Shown: positions 6,956 through 13,160 of the stretch, one piece after another | How positions within the stretch are numbered: the stretch's first letter is position 1 | Layout of the letters: the number at the start of each line of letters is the position of its first letter | NCBI GenBank assembly: GCA_019420135.1 | Contig: JAHZHS010000052.1 | Location: 1 to 13,160 of the forward strand | DNA: 13,160 nt | Direction: 5' to 3' | DNA from: Oscillospiraceae bacterium | GTDB taxonomy: Bacteria; Bacillota; Clostridia; Oscillospirales; Ruminococcaceae | Position numbers and translations under genes: made by a program | The notes under the pieces: generated by a model | The model's input: the letters and a program-made list of their open reading frames with translations, nothing else | Told to the model about the DNA's origin: nothing | Database searches by the model: none

Positions 6956-8836
6956 ATGTGCGGTATCACGGGATTTGCCCGGGCACATCAGGACGCCGAG
7001 GAGGCACAGCGCATCATCAAGGCTATGGCCGATCTGATCGCCTACCGCGGTCCGGACGGCGAGGGCTACTATGTGGATGACCAGGTAGCCCTGGGTCACC
7101 GCCGCCTGTCCATCATCGACCTGGAGGGCGGCAAACAGCCCATGTTCAATGAGGACGGCTCGATGGTCGTCATCTTCAACGGTGAGATCTACAACTTCCA
7201 GCAGCTGCGGGAAGAACTGCTGGCGGCGGGGCACACCTTTGCCACCCGCAGCGACACCGAGGTCCTGCTCCACGGCTATGAGCAGTGGGGGGACGGTCTG
7301 CCCGCCCGTCTGCGGGGCATGTTCACCTTTGTGCTGTGGGACAAAAAGACCCGGACTATGTTCGGTGCCCGGGACATCTTCGGCATCAAGCCCTTTTACT
7401 ATTATAATGAGGACGGCCTGCTGCTCTTCGGCTCCGAGATCAAGAGCTTCCTGGCCCATCCCGAGTTCAAGAAGGAGCTCAACGAGGAACGCCTGCCCGA
7501 ATACCTGAGCATCGAGTATATCCCCAATGAGGAGACGATGTTCAAAAACGTCTACAAGCTGCCGGGTGCCCACATGTTCACCTGGAAGGATGGCCACATG
7601 GACATCCGCCGTTACTATGACATCCGCTACCACATCGACGAGACCCCGTCGCTGGAGGAGTGGGAAAAGCGCATCACCGACACCTTTGCCGAGAGCGTTT
7701 CCGCCCATCAGATCGCCGACGTGGAGGTGGGATGCTTCCTTTCCTCCGGCGTGGATTCCAGCTTTGTGGTCAATGAGGTGGCCAAGGGCACGCCCCATGT
7801 CAAGAGCTTCTCGGTGGGCTACGAGGAGGAAAAATACTCCGAGCTGCCCTATGCCCAGGAATTCTCCAAGGAGATCGGGGTGCCCAACCTTTCCAACAAG
7901 GTCAGCGCCGATGAATTCTTTGAGGCCAACCGGGTGATCCAGTGGTATCTGGACGAACCCATGCCCAACCCGGCGGAGGTGCCTCTCTACTTCCTGGCAA
8001 AGAATGCCCGCAAGTACGTCAAGGTGGTGCTTTCCGGCGAGGGCGCCGACGAGCTGTTCGGCGGCTATCCCATGTACTGCCAGGCCGTCCACTTCATGGA
8101 CTACGAGAAGAAGGTGCCCAAGGCCGTCCGCAAGGCAGCGGGGGCGGTGGCCTCCCACATGCCCGAGTTCAAGGGCAAGCATTTTCTGGTCCGCGGGGCA
8201 CAGCAGCCCTGGCAGCGGTATATGCGGGCCAACTATGTGTTCGCCTCCCCGGCGGACCGGGACCAGTATCTCAAGAAGGACTACCACAGCAAGCGCCCGG
8301 AGGAATACTTCAAGCCCTATTTTGACAAGGTGGCCGGGCTGGATGAGCCCACCCAGCTGCAGTGGGTGGATATGCACACCTGGATGCTCTACGACATCCT
8401 GCTCAAGGCCGACCGCATGAGCATGGCCAACAGCCTGGAACTGCGGGTGCCCTTCCTGGACCGGGAGGTGCTGGAACTGGCCCTCAGCATTCCCCAACGA
8501 TATCGCAGCGGCAAGGAACAGACCAAGATCGCCCTGCGCGGCGCGGCTATCAAGCAGCTGCCCGACAGTGTGGCCAAGCGCAAAAAGCTGGGCTTCCCGG
8601 TGCCTCTCAACGACTGGCTGCGTCAGGACAAGTACGCCGCCATGGTGCGGGAAAAGTTCACCGGCCCGGTGGCGGAAAAGTTCTTTGACACCGCCGCCCT
8701 CTGCCGCCTGCTGGACGACCATGTGGCGGGCCGCGCCAAGAACATGACCAAGATCTGGAGCTTCTACTCCTTCATCCTCTGGTATGAGCTGTATTTTGTG
8801 CAGACCACCCCGCCTGCCGAGGTCTATGCGCGCTAA
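6956..8836 (+). CDS. asnB: AsnB-like glutamine amidotransferase (copy 2)
   Basis: This 626-residue class II amidotransferase lies 33 bases after the ATP-grasp ligase, with a GGGGAGGG ribosome site. It begins MCGITGF (nucleophile Cys2) and keeps RRLSIIDL (49-56), FNGEIYN (74-80), SDTEV (99-103), the PP-loop LSSGVDSS (262-269) and LSGEGADELFGG (359-370). It is therefore a complete glutaminase plus synthetase. It is much closer to copy 1 than to generic asparagine synthetases: both share SSGVDSS, an LLKAD.MSMANSLELRVPFLD block and the IW..Y.F..WY..YF C-terminus. Its place directly behind the AslFm-like ligase makes amidation of the newly added D-Asp branch to D-Asn the most natural guess, as with AsnH in Lactococcus lactis. 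Ordinary asparagine synthesis remains possible. It differs from copy 1 mostly between residues 270 and 350 and between 370 and 460, where acceptor recognition may lie. Confidence 0.88.
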   Translation: MCGITGFARAHQDAEEAQRIIKAMADLIAYRGPDGEGYYVDDQVALGHRRLSIIDLEGGKQPMFNEDGSMVVIFNGEIYNFQQLREELLAAGHTFATRSDTEVLLHGYEQWGDGLPARLRGMFTFVLWDKKTRTMFGARDIFGIKPFYYYNEDGLLLFGSEIKSFLAHPEFKKELNEERLPEYLSIEYIPNEETMFKNVYKLPGAHMFTWKDGHMDIRRYYDIRYHIDETPSLEEWEKRITDTFAESVSAHQIADVEVGCFLSSGVDSSFVVNEVAKGTPHVKSFSVGYEEEKYSELPYAQEFSKEIGVPNLSNKVSADEFFEANRVIQWYLDEPMPNPAEVPLYFLAKNARKYVKVVLSGEGADELFGGYPMYCQAVHFMDYEKKVPKAVRKAAGAVASHMPEFKGKHFLVRGAQQPWQRYMRANYVFASPADRDQYLKKDYHSKRPEEYFKPYFDKVAGLDEPTQLQWVDMHTWMLYDILLKADRMSMANSLELRVPFLDREVLELALSIPQRYRSGKEQTKIALRGAAIKQLPDSVAKRKKLGFPVPLNDWLRQDKYAAMVREKFTGPVAEKFFDTAALCRLLDDHVAGRAKNMTKIWSFYSFILWYELYFVQTTPPAEVYAR

Positions 8837-8869
8837 TTTATCTGTCCAATGGAAAAGGAGAATTCTCAC

Positions 8870-9295
8870 ATGAAAATCGCAGTCACCTATGAAAACGGCA
8901 ATATCTTCGGCCACTTCGGCCATACCCAGCAGTTCAAGCTGTACGATGTGCAGGACGGCAAGGTCGTTTCTTCCCGGGTGGTGGACACCATGGGCAGCGG
9001 CCACGGTGCCCTGGCGGGCTTTCTGGCGGCCCAGGGCGTGGATACGCTGATCTGCGGCGGCATCGGCGGTGGTGCGCAGGTGGCGCTGGCCAATGCGGGC
9101 ATCCGCCTGTATGGCGGCGTGGCCGGCAGCGCTGACGCCGCTGTGCAGGCCCTGCTGGACGGCCGCCTTGCCTTTGACCCCGACGTTCACTGCGATCACC
9201 ACGATCACCACGGCGAGGGCCACTCCTGCGGCGGCCATGAGGGCGGCTGTCACAGCCACGAGGGCTGCCACGGTCATGACGGCAGCTGCGGCTGA
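8870..9295 (+). CDS. NifX/NifB-like metallocluster-binding domain protein with His/Cys-rich tail
   Basis: The protein has 141 residues from the ATG at 8870, nine bases after AAGGAG; an in-frame ATG at 8849 has no ribosome site. Residues 1-105 match the dinitrogenase FeMo-cofactor biosynthesis family (NifX, NafY, NifB C-terminal domain): KIAVTYENGNIFGHFGHTQQF at the start, then DTLICGGIGGGAQ (58-70) and YGGVAGSADAAV (81-92). Small proteins of this family are widespread in anaerobes that do not fix nitrogen, and their role is poorly known. The tail from His107 to the end (35 residues) contains 11 His and 5 Cys, a probable metal-binding segment. It lies 33 bases behind asnB copy 2 and may be cotranscribed, but no functional link to the cell wall is evident. 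No nif genes are present. Confidence 0.82.
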   Translation: MKIAVTYENGNIFGHFGHTQQFKLYDVQDGKVVSSRVVDTMGSGHGALAGFLAAQGVDTLICGGIGGGAQVALANAGIRLYGGVAGSADAAVQALLDGRLAFDPDVHCDHHDHHGEGHSCGGHEGGCHSHEGCHGHDGSCG

Positions 9296-9331
9296 TCGCT
9301 GCCTTTGCCGCAAGATCCTCTATCAACAAAG

Positions 9332-9380
9332 AAGCCGCCCTACGCGCCGGACTGCCGGACCGCATGGGGCGGTTCCTTTT
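9332..9380 (+). terminator. probable terminator of the ATP-grasp/asnB/NifX-like operon
   Basis: AAGCCGCCC at 9332-9340 pairs with GGGCGGTT at 9367-9374 (about 8 bp with one G-U). The intervening 26 bases contain a small CCGG/CCGG inner pairing, and CCTTTT follows. It begins 37 bases after the stop of the NifX-like gene. The stem is modest and the U-tract short, so the call is moderate. Confidence 0.55.
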
Positions 9381-9431
9381 ACCTCGGGCATACCGGCAGC
9401 GGGACAAAATCAGCAGATCAGGATACAGCAA

Positions 9432-9470
9432 AAGGCCCGGACCACTCCGTCAGGAAATGGTCCGGGCCTT
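9432..9470 (-). terminator. terminator of the pseudokinase operon
   Basis: A perfect 13-bp stem (9432-9444 with 9458-9470, AAGGCCCGGACCA and its complement) encloses a 13-base loop. On the - strand the stem ends in TT and is followed by TTGC, giving four T. It lies 35 bases past the stop of the PASTA protein gene. It may also stop + strand transcription, but no U-tract follows beyond the final TT on that strand. Confidence 0.85.
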
Positions 9471-9504
9471 GTCGTCCTATTATACCGAAAAGGAAAGAAA
9501 GAGG

Positions 9505-11169
9505 TTATTGCCCACCGGAAGATGCCGTGCTGTCGGACGAGGCCGCAGACGAGGAGGAGCTGCCGCTCACCTGGGCGGTATCGTCCCGCTCCCCGGCAAT
9601 CCACACGTCAATGATGACCGACGGGTCCACCGGCATGCCGGCCTCCACACGGGCTCCGTTGACGCCGGTGCACATCACCACGCAGCCGGTGGCAAACTCG
9701 GTATTGTTCTCCACAATGCGCATGGTGTACTGGGCAATTCCGGCTTCCTCCAGTTTTTCTTCGGCTTTTTTCTGGGTGAACCCCACAATGTCCGGCATGA
9801 TGGGGTAGCCCTTGCTCACCACCACATTGAGGGTGGGATTGTCCACCTCCACGGGGGTCCCAGCCTCCTGCTCCTGGGAGAGAATGACCCCCGCCTCGTA
9901 ATCCGCCGAGTATTCCTCGGTGGGAACAATGCGGAAGGAGGCATACAGATCAGAATCCTCCACATCCTCCAGCTTCTGTCCCACCAGGTTGGGGTAGGTC
10001 AGGGCCTCCGGCGTGGCGGCGGGGGCGGGGGAGGAGACGGTGGTCTGGGACTGGGAGGCATCCTCCCCGGAAGAGTTCCCCCCGCCAAAGGGATGGAGCA
10101 GACTCCACAGCAACAGGACGGCCAGCACAAAGATGACCACTAGTGCCGCGCCCAAGATCTTTTTGGTGGAGACCTGGTTTTCGCCGGTCTCGAACATGGC
10201 GTTGGCCACATTGGGGTTGGCCAGGGCGCTCATCAGCTCGGGAACGGTCTGCATTCGCTTGGCCGGGTCAAGACGCATGGCGCAGGAAATCACCTGAGAA
10301 AAATAGGTGGGTACCGAGGCTTCCAGACTGTGGGCGGATTCCATGCTGTCCCGGACCTGCCGCTGAGGCGCGGAGACCGGGGTCTGCCCGGTGACAAGAC
10401 GATAGGTCACAGCCGCCAGGGCATAGACATCGGTATACCGACCGGAAAACTCCGCCGCCGAATACTGTTCCGGTGCGGCGTAGCCTGCATAGAGCTGGCT
10501 TTTCAGCTCGCTGCCGCCGGTGCGCAGGGCCAGGGTGCCGTAGCCGGTGAGCATGGCGGTGCCGTCGATGGGCAAAAGAATGTTGTCCGGACAAATGCCG
10601 CGGTGGATGAGCCCCGACTTGTGCAGCAGGGCCACGCCTTCCATGACGGGCTGCAGCAGGGTGCGGGCCTCGGCGGGGGTGAGGGGGCGGGATTTGAGGG
10701 AAAGATAATGGGTCAGGGTCATGCCCTTCTCGCTCTCCTCCACGCCGTAGACGGTGTTGTTTTCCTCGATGACATCGAGAATGCGGGAAAGTCCGGTGGC
10801 CGGGGTCAGACGGTGCAGATCGTCGTACAGATCCTTGAAGTCCATCCGGCTGGTTTTGAACAGCACTTCACGCCCGGCCTTGGGCATCAGGGAACCTTCC
10901 GGGCTGCGTCCGTTGCACAGTGTGACGGGAAAGTATTCCTTGATGCGCACAAAACGGACCTGCTCATTGTCCACGCCGCGGTAGCACAGACCGTCGCCGT
11001 CCGCACTCAGATACTTGCCCACAGTGTATTTGCCGGCCAGCTGGGTGCCGAAGGGCAGGGCTCCCTCAGGATTTTCATTGTCCAGACTTTTCCCGCAGTG
11101 GGGACACAGCCCGTGAAATTCCGGGTCGATGGGTTCCAGACAGTGCGGGCAGGGAACTTGATGATTCAT
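9505..11169 (-). CDS. zinc-ribbon, Ser/Thr pseudokinase, TM, PASTA protein
   Basis: The protein has 554 residues. A zinc ribbon opens it (Cys7, Cys10, Cys22, Cys25). Residues 46-315 have the shape of a Hanks-type kinase of the clostridial family with a KEYFP motif: RIKEYFP (75-81, Lys77 as the ATP-contact lysine), APEQY (232-236) and YTDVYALA (245-252). The glycine loop is poor. The catalytic loop reads HRGICPDN (189-196) instead of HRD..PDN, and the DFG position reads GYG (209-211), so both essential Asp residues are absent and phosphotransfer is unlikely. A TM helix (about 338-358) leads through a Ser/Thr/Pro-rich linker to two PASTA domains (391-454 and 456-526) and a Ser-rich end outside the cell. 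PASTA domains bind muropeptides or lipid II in related kinases. It follows the GT-C gene by 24 bases and has a GAGAGGA ribosome site. A sensing or scaffolding role is inferred. Confidence 0.85.
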   Translation of the reverse strand: MNHQVPCPHCLEPIDPEFHGLCPHCGKSLDNENPEGALPFGTQLAGKYTVGKYLSADGDGLCYRGVDNEQVRFVRIKEYFPVTLCNGRSPEGSLMPKAGREVLFKTSRMDFKDLYDDLHRLTPATGLSRILDVIEENNTVYGVEESEKGMTLTHYLSLKSRPLTPAEARTLLQPVMEGVALLHKSGLIHRGICPDNILLPIDGTAMLTGYGTLALRTGGSELKSQLYAGYAAPEQYSAAEFSGRYTDVYALAAVTYRLVTGQTPVSAPQRQVRDSMESAHSLEASVPTYFSQVISCAMRLDPAKRMQTVPELMSALANPNVANAMFETGENQVSTKKILGAALVVIFVLAVLLLWSLLHPFGGGNSSGEDASQSQTTVSSPAPAATPEALTYPNLVGQKLEDVEDSDLYASFRIVPTEEYSADYEAGVILSQEQEAGTPVEVDNPTLNVVVSKGYPIMPDIVGFTQKKAEEKLEEAGIAQYTMRIVENNTEFATGCVVMCTGVNGARVEAGMPVDPSVIIDVWIAGERDDTAQVSGSSSSSAASSDSTASSGGQ

Positions 11170-11193
11170 CCGATTTTCCTCTCTATTCCAAGG

Positions 11194-12369
11194 TCAGGCC
11201 ATCACGGGAGCATTGCAGAACCATTGCCAGGTCGTGATGACGCCAAGCAGCAGCAGAAAAACATACCAGAAGCCTTTTTCCAGCGGTTTCTTTTCCAGCA
11301 GGACCACAGCCTCCTCCTCCACGATGGGAAAGCTGCATGCCACGTATCTGGGCATGCACAGGATCGAGGTGGACAGCGGGATCAGAACGAACAGGAATCC
11401 CGGCACGGCGTCGGCGCTTTTGCGCAGGGCCAGATGGCAGCAGAGATACAGTGCTGCCAGCGTCCACAGGGCAAAGTAGAATTCGTTGGCACCCAGGGTG
11501 TTGAGCCCGGACAGGAGAATCAGAAACGGATTCCCGGGCTCACGGCTCCAGCCGATTTGTACGTGCACAAGGGCCATGCCGTCGCCCAGCAGACGGTCCA
11601 GATATGCCATATAGCAGAAAAAGCCCAGAGGAACGAGACAGGTACCCAGAATCAGTCTGGGCTGCCGGAGAACTGTGATTACAAAATCCAGGAATTTGGG
11701 CTTTCCCTTCGATGTACGGCAATGGGAAAGATATTGCTGAATACAGAATACCGCCACGGCAAACACCAGAAAAACGCCGAGGCTTCGTGCGGCGCCGGCC
11801 AGGGCTCCGCACAGCCCCATGCGAATCCACCAGCCTTTGCGCATGCAGTACAGGAAGGCACAGACCAGCAGGGTGAAAAGGGCCTCGGTGTACAGGGTGG
11901 AGTAATAAATGTTGTATGGCCCGAAGTTGAACAGCAGCATAACCAGCAGGGCACTGCGTTCGCCGCCGGCATACCGGACGGCGTAAAGTCCGGACAGCCA
12001 GGTGAGCAGATACAAAAACACGGTGTTGAGCAAGACACCGGCCACCGAGACCTCCAGCCCGGTCAGGCGGGCGGCCATCCCCTCAAACAGCGGCGCAAGG
12101 GGAAAGAAGGCCCAGTGTGCCTGTCCGGAGCCCAGGTGGGCCACGGCTTCACCGATATATCCATTCTGCGCAATTTCTTGATAGTATGCGCAGTCATAGC
12201 GGAACAGCGCCTCGAACAGGGTGGCGCTTTCCCCGTAATGCCGCTGCCACACAAGATAGAGTATGACGACAAACAACCGGGAAAGCATAACGATTGCCAA
12301 GGCCTGGGCCCACAGAGGGAGGGCACAGAATTGTCCGGGCAGATTCTTGATTTTTGGGGACAAGGTCAT
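11194..12369 (-). CDS. GT-C membrane glycosyltransferase, PIG-V-like
   Basis: The product is a 391-residue polytopic membrane protein. The start at 12369 overlaps the stop of the upstream gene as ATGA; the frame is open further upstream, but only as the antisense-like shadow of that gene. Landmarks fit the bacterial PIG-V-like mannosyltransferase group: RYDCAYYQEIAQNGY (57-71) holds the acidic residue of the first outer loop (Asp59), followed by AFFPLAPLF (87-95), YSTLYTEALF (156-165) and ARSLG (194-198). At least nine hydrophobic segments follow. GT-C enzymes of this kind take a sugar from a polyprenyl-phosphate carrier and add it to an acceptor outside the membrane. Sugar and acceptor are unknown. 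Coupling to the small exported protein upstream suggests a complex or a dedicated acceptor. Confidence 0.75.
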   Translation of the reverse strand: MTLSPKIKNLPGQFCALPLWAQALAIVMLSRLFVVILYLVWQRHYGESATLFEALFRYDCAYYQEIAQNGYIGEAVAHLGSGQAHWAFFPLAPLFEGMAARLTGLEVSVAGVLLNTVFLYLLTWLSGLYAVRYAGGERSALLVMLLFNFGPYNIYYSTLYTEALFTLLVCAFLYCMRKGWWIRMGLCGALAGAARSLGVFLVFAVAVFCIQQYLSHCRTSKGKPKFLDFVITVLRQPRLILGTCLVPLGFFCYMAYLDRLLGDGMALVHVQIGWSREPGNPFLILLSGLNTLGANEFYFALWTLAALYLCCHLALRKSADAVPGFLFVLIPLSTSILCMPRYVACSFPIVEEEAVVLLEKKPLEKGFWYVFLLLLGVITTWQWFCNAPVMA

Positions 12370-12899
12370 GAGAACATCATCTCCACAATGGTAATAGGGG
12401 AGTCGGCGGTCAGGGACAGAGTGAGCAATCCGCTGTCCGGCACGGTACAGGCAAAGGCGAGGGGATCCTCCTTGCCCGACAGAAGAACACGCCCTGCCTC
12501 CTGCCCGTCGGCATAGAGCACAGCGGTCTGCCCGGCGGTGCCGCACAGGGTGAGTGAGCCGACATATTGTGCGCCGGGCTCGGCGGTAAAATACAGTGTG
12601 CCACCGGCAGCCTGGGACCGCCAGCCGGATTCCTCTGCAGTGACCCACTCTCCCCGGGCAAGGTGATTGGCGCCCTGCCCGGGTCCGCAGTCGGGCCCGA
12701 AAGACAGGACGGCTTCCGGTTCAATGGCCAGACCGTTCTCCCCCGGCCAGAAAGCCAGCTGCTGGTCCAGGTAGTACATCCGGTACTCAACACTCGGCGA
12801 AGGATGCAGCCCTCGCCAGAGGGTGGCAAGATAAAATACAAGCAGGATTCCGCCCAGCATATAACAGAAAATGCCGGCAGTGCGCTTGAGTTTTTGCAT
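12366..12899 (-). CDS. unrecognised one-TM extracytoplasmic protein
   Basis: The product has 177 residues from the ATG at 12899, which follows GGAAGGAG at nine bases. An alternative start at 12968 lies inside the terminator hairpin and is unlikely. Residues 8-28 form one TM helix after a Lys/Arg start (MQKLKR), so the remaining 150 residues should lie outside the cell. These are rich in short alternating hydrophobic stretches (TLYFTAEPGAQYVGSLTL, TAVLYADGQEAGRVLL, PITIVEMMFS), which looks like a beta-sandwich, possibly carbohydrate-binding in shape, but no family was recognised. The stop overlaps the start of the GT-C gene as ATGA, so the two are translated together. It may be a partner subunit or acceptor for the glycosyltransferase. 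No clear promoter was found in the 30 bases up to the terminator, so transcription may come partly through it. Confidence 0.7.
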   Translation of the reverse strand: MQKLKRTAGIFCYMLGGILLVFYLATLWRGLHPSPSVEYRMYYLDQQLAFWPGENGLAIEPEAVLSFGPDCGPGQGANHLARGEWVTAEESGWRSQAAGGTLYFTAEPGAQYVGSLTLCGTAGQTAVLYADGQEAGRVLLSGKEDPLAFACTVPDSGLLTLSLTADSPITIVEMMFS

Positions 12900-12929
12900 G
12901 GTGCACGGCTCCTTCCGGGCTGCAATAAA

Positions 12930-12999
12930 AAACAGCTGCGGGCTGCGTCGGCCGGATGTATCCAACATCCGGATTACGGCTGACGCGGCGCAGCTGTTT
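12930..12999 (-). terminator. large three-tier hairpin terminator of the yebC-family gene
   Basis: Three nested pairings form one long stem. The outer is AAACAGCTGCG (12930-12940) with CGCAGCTGTTT (12989-12999), the middle is GCTGCGTC (12942-12949) with GACGCGGC (12982-12989, one G-U), and the inner is CCGGATGT (12952-12959) with ACATCCGG (12965-12972) around a short loop. Position 12989 can pair in only one tier at a time. On the - strand the stem runs into TTTTTT then ATT, a good U-tract. It starts 36 bases past the stop of the partial gene at the right edge. Confidence 0.88.
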
Positions 13000-13035
13000 C
13001 AAATGTAAGATTGCGGCAAAGGACCGGAAACCGGC

Positions 13036-13160
13036 TCAGCGATCCAGTTCGTCCTCGTTCTCCAGGTTGTGCCATGCGTTCTGAACATCGTCGTCGTCAT
13101 CCAGAGCGTTGAGCAGCTTGGCCATGTTGGCCATCTGATCGGGATCGGTCAGGGTGGAGG
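13036..13160 (-). CDS. yebC: YebC/PmpR (TACO1) family protein, C-terminal end only
   Basis: Only the last 41 codons are inside the window; the gene continues beyond the right edge. The peptide contains KLLNALDDDDDVQNAWHNLE, which matches the conserved C-terminal block of the YebC family (L.D.L.D.DDVQ.V..N.E), ending in an acidic tail with ELDR. YebC proteins are about 240-250 residues long, were long annotated as transcriptional regulators, and are now linked to translation through difficult amino-acid stretches. The stop codon TGA is at 13036-13038, followed by the hairpin terminator. Confidence 0.82.
   Translation of the reverse strand, partial: STLTDPDQMANMAKLLNALDDDDDVQNAWHNLENEDELDR

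Noticed and set aside
3530..8836. Reading the AsnB and ATP-grasp genes as a lasso peptide or other natural-product cluster.
   Set aside because: No precursor peptide, leader protease, recognition element or transporter is present, and the ATP-grasp sequence resembles AslFm rather than peptide-tailoring ligases.
8870..9295. A nitrogen-fixation link for the NifX-like gene.
   Set aside because: No nifHDK, nifB radical-SAM domain or other nif gene is in the window, and this small family is common in non-fixing anaerobes.
5654..9313. A 1219-codon open frame on the - strand across the ligase, asnB copy 2 and NifX-like genes.
   Set aside because: It is the antisense shadow of three well-supported + strand genes in GC-rich DNA; its translation is low-complexity (Ala, Gly, Val, His, Leu) with no domain.
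10330..12516. A 728-codon + strand frame opposite the pseudokinase and GT-C genes.
   Set aside because: Antisense shadow; it crosses two gene boundaries and has no recognisable domain.

Overview
The window looks like chromosome from a GC-rich member of the Firmicutes (Clostridia), most likely the gut Oscillospiraceae/Ruminococcaceae group (Faecalibacterium, Gemmiger or Subdoligranulum type). This is inferred from strong GC-rich codon use, Gram-positive ribosome binding sites (AAGGAG, AGGAGG), rho-independent terminators, a PASTA-type kinase homologue and peptidoglycan genes of low-GC-phylum style. No species can be fixed from the sequence alone. No RNA gene, CRISPR array, insertion sequence or phage gene was seen.

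Layout. (1) Positions 1-288 hold no convincing gene but carry an extended -10 promoter. It drives a two-gene + strand operon: a NeuD/PglD-type left-handed beta-helix acyltransferase (289-828) and a membrane acyltransferase of the acyltransferase-3 family (857-1939). A strong bidirectional terminator (1959-1994) separates this operon from the convergent murE. (2) Positions 2026-9295 form the centre of the window, a cell-wall cassette arranged around a divergent promoter region (5363-5701). To the left run asnB copy 1 and murE on the - strand. To the right run an ATP-grasp ligase that closely resembles the peptidoglycan D-aspartate ligase of Enterococcus and Lactococcus (AslFm/AslA), asnB copy 2, and a small NifX-like protein with a His/Cys-rich tail. 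(3) Positions 9505-12899 (- strand) are a three-gene envelope operon: a small one-TM exported protein, a GT-C/PIG-V-like membrane glycosyltransferase (ATGA overlap with the first), and a zinc-ribbon, TM, PASTA protein whose kinase domain has lost both catalytic aspartates. (4) A large three-tier hairpin terminator (12930-12999) closes a yebC-family gene that runs off the right edge.

How the genes may work together. MurE adds the diamino acid at position 3 of the stem peptide. The ATP-grasp enzyme would then attach a D-amino acid, probably D-Asp, to the side-chain amine of that residue. One AsnB-like amidotransferase would convert the branch to D-Asn, as AsnH does in Lactococcus lactis; the other could amidate another precursor carboxylate or make free asparagine. 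This is inference from family resemblance and gene neighbourhood. No aspartate racemase is visible in the window. The flanking operons (O-acyl transfer, GT-C glycosyl transfer, PASTA sensor-like pseudokinase) also concern the cell envelope, so the whole window reads as an envelope-modification neighbourhood.
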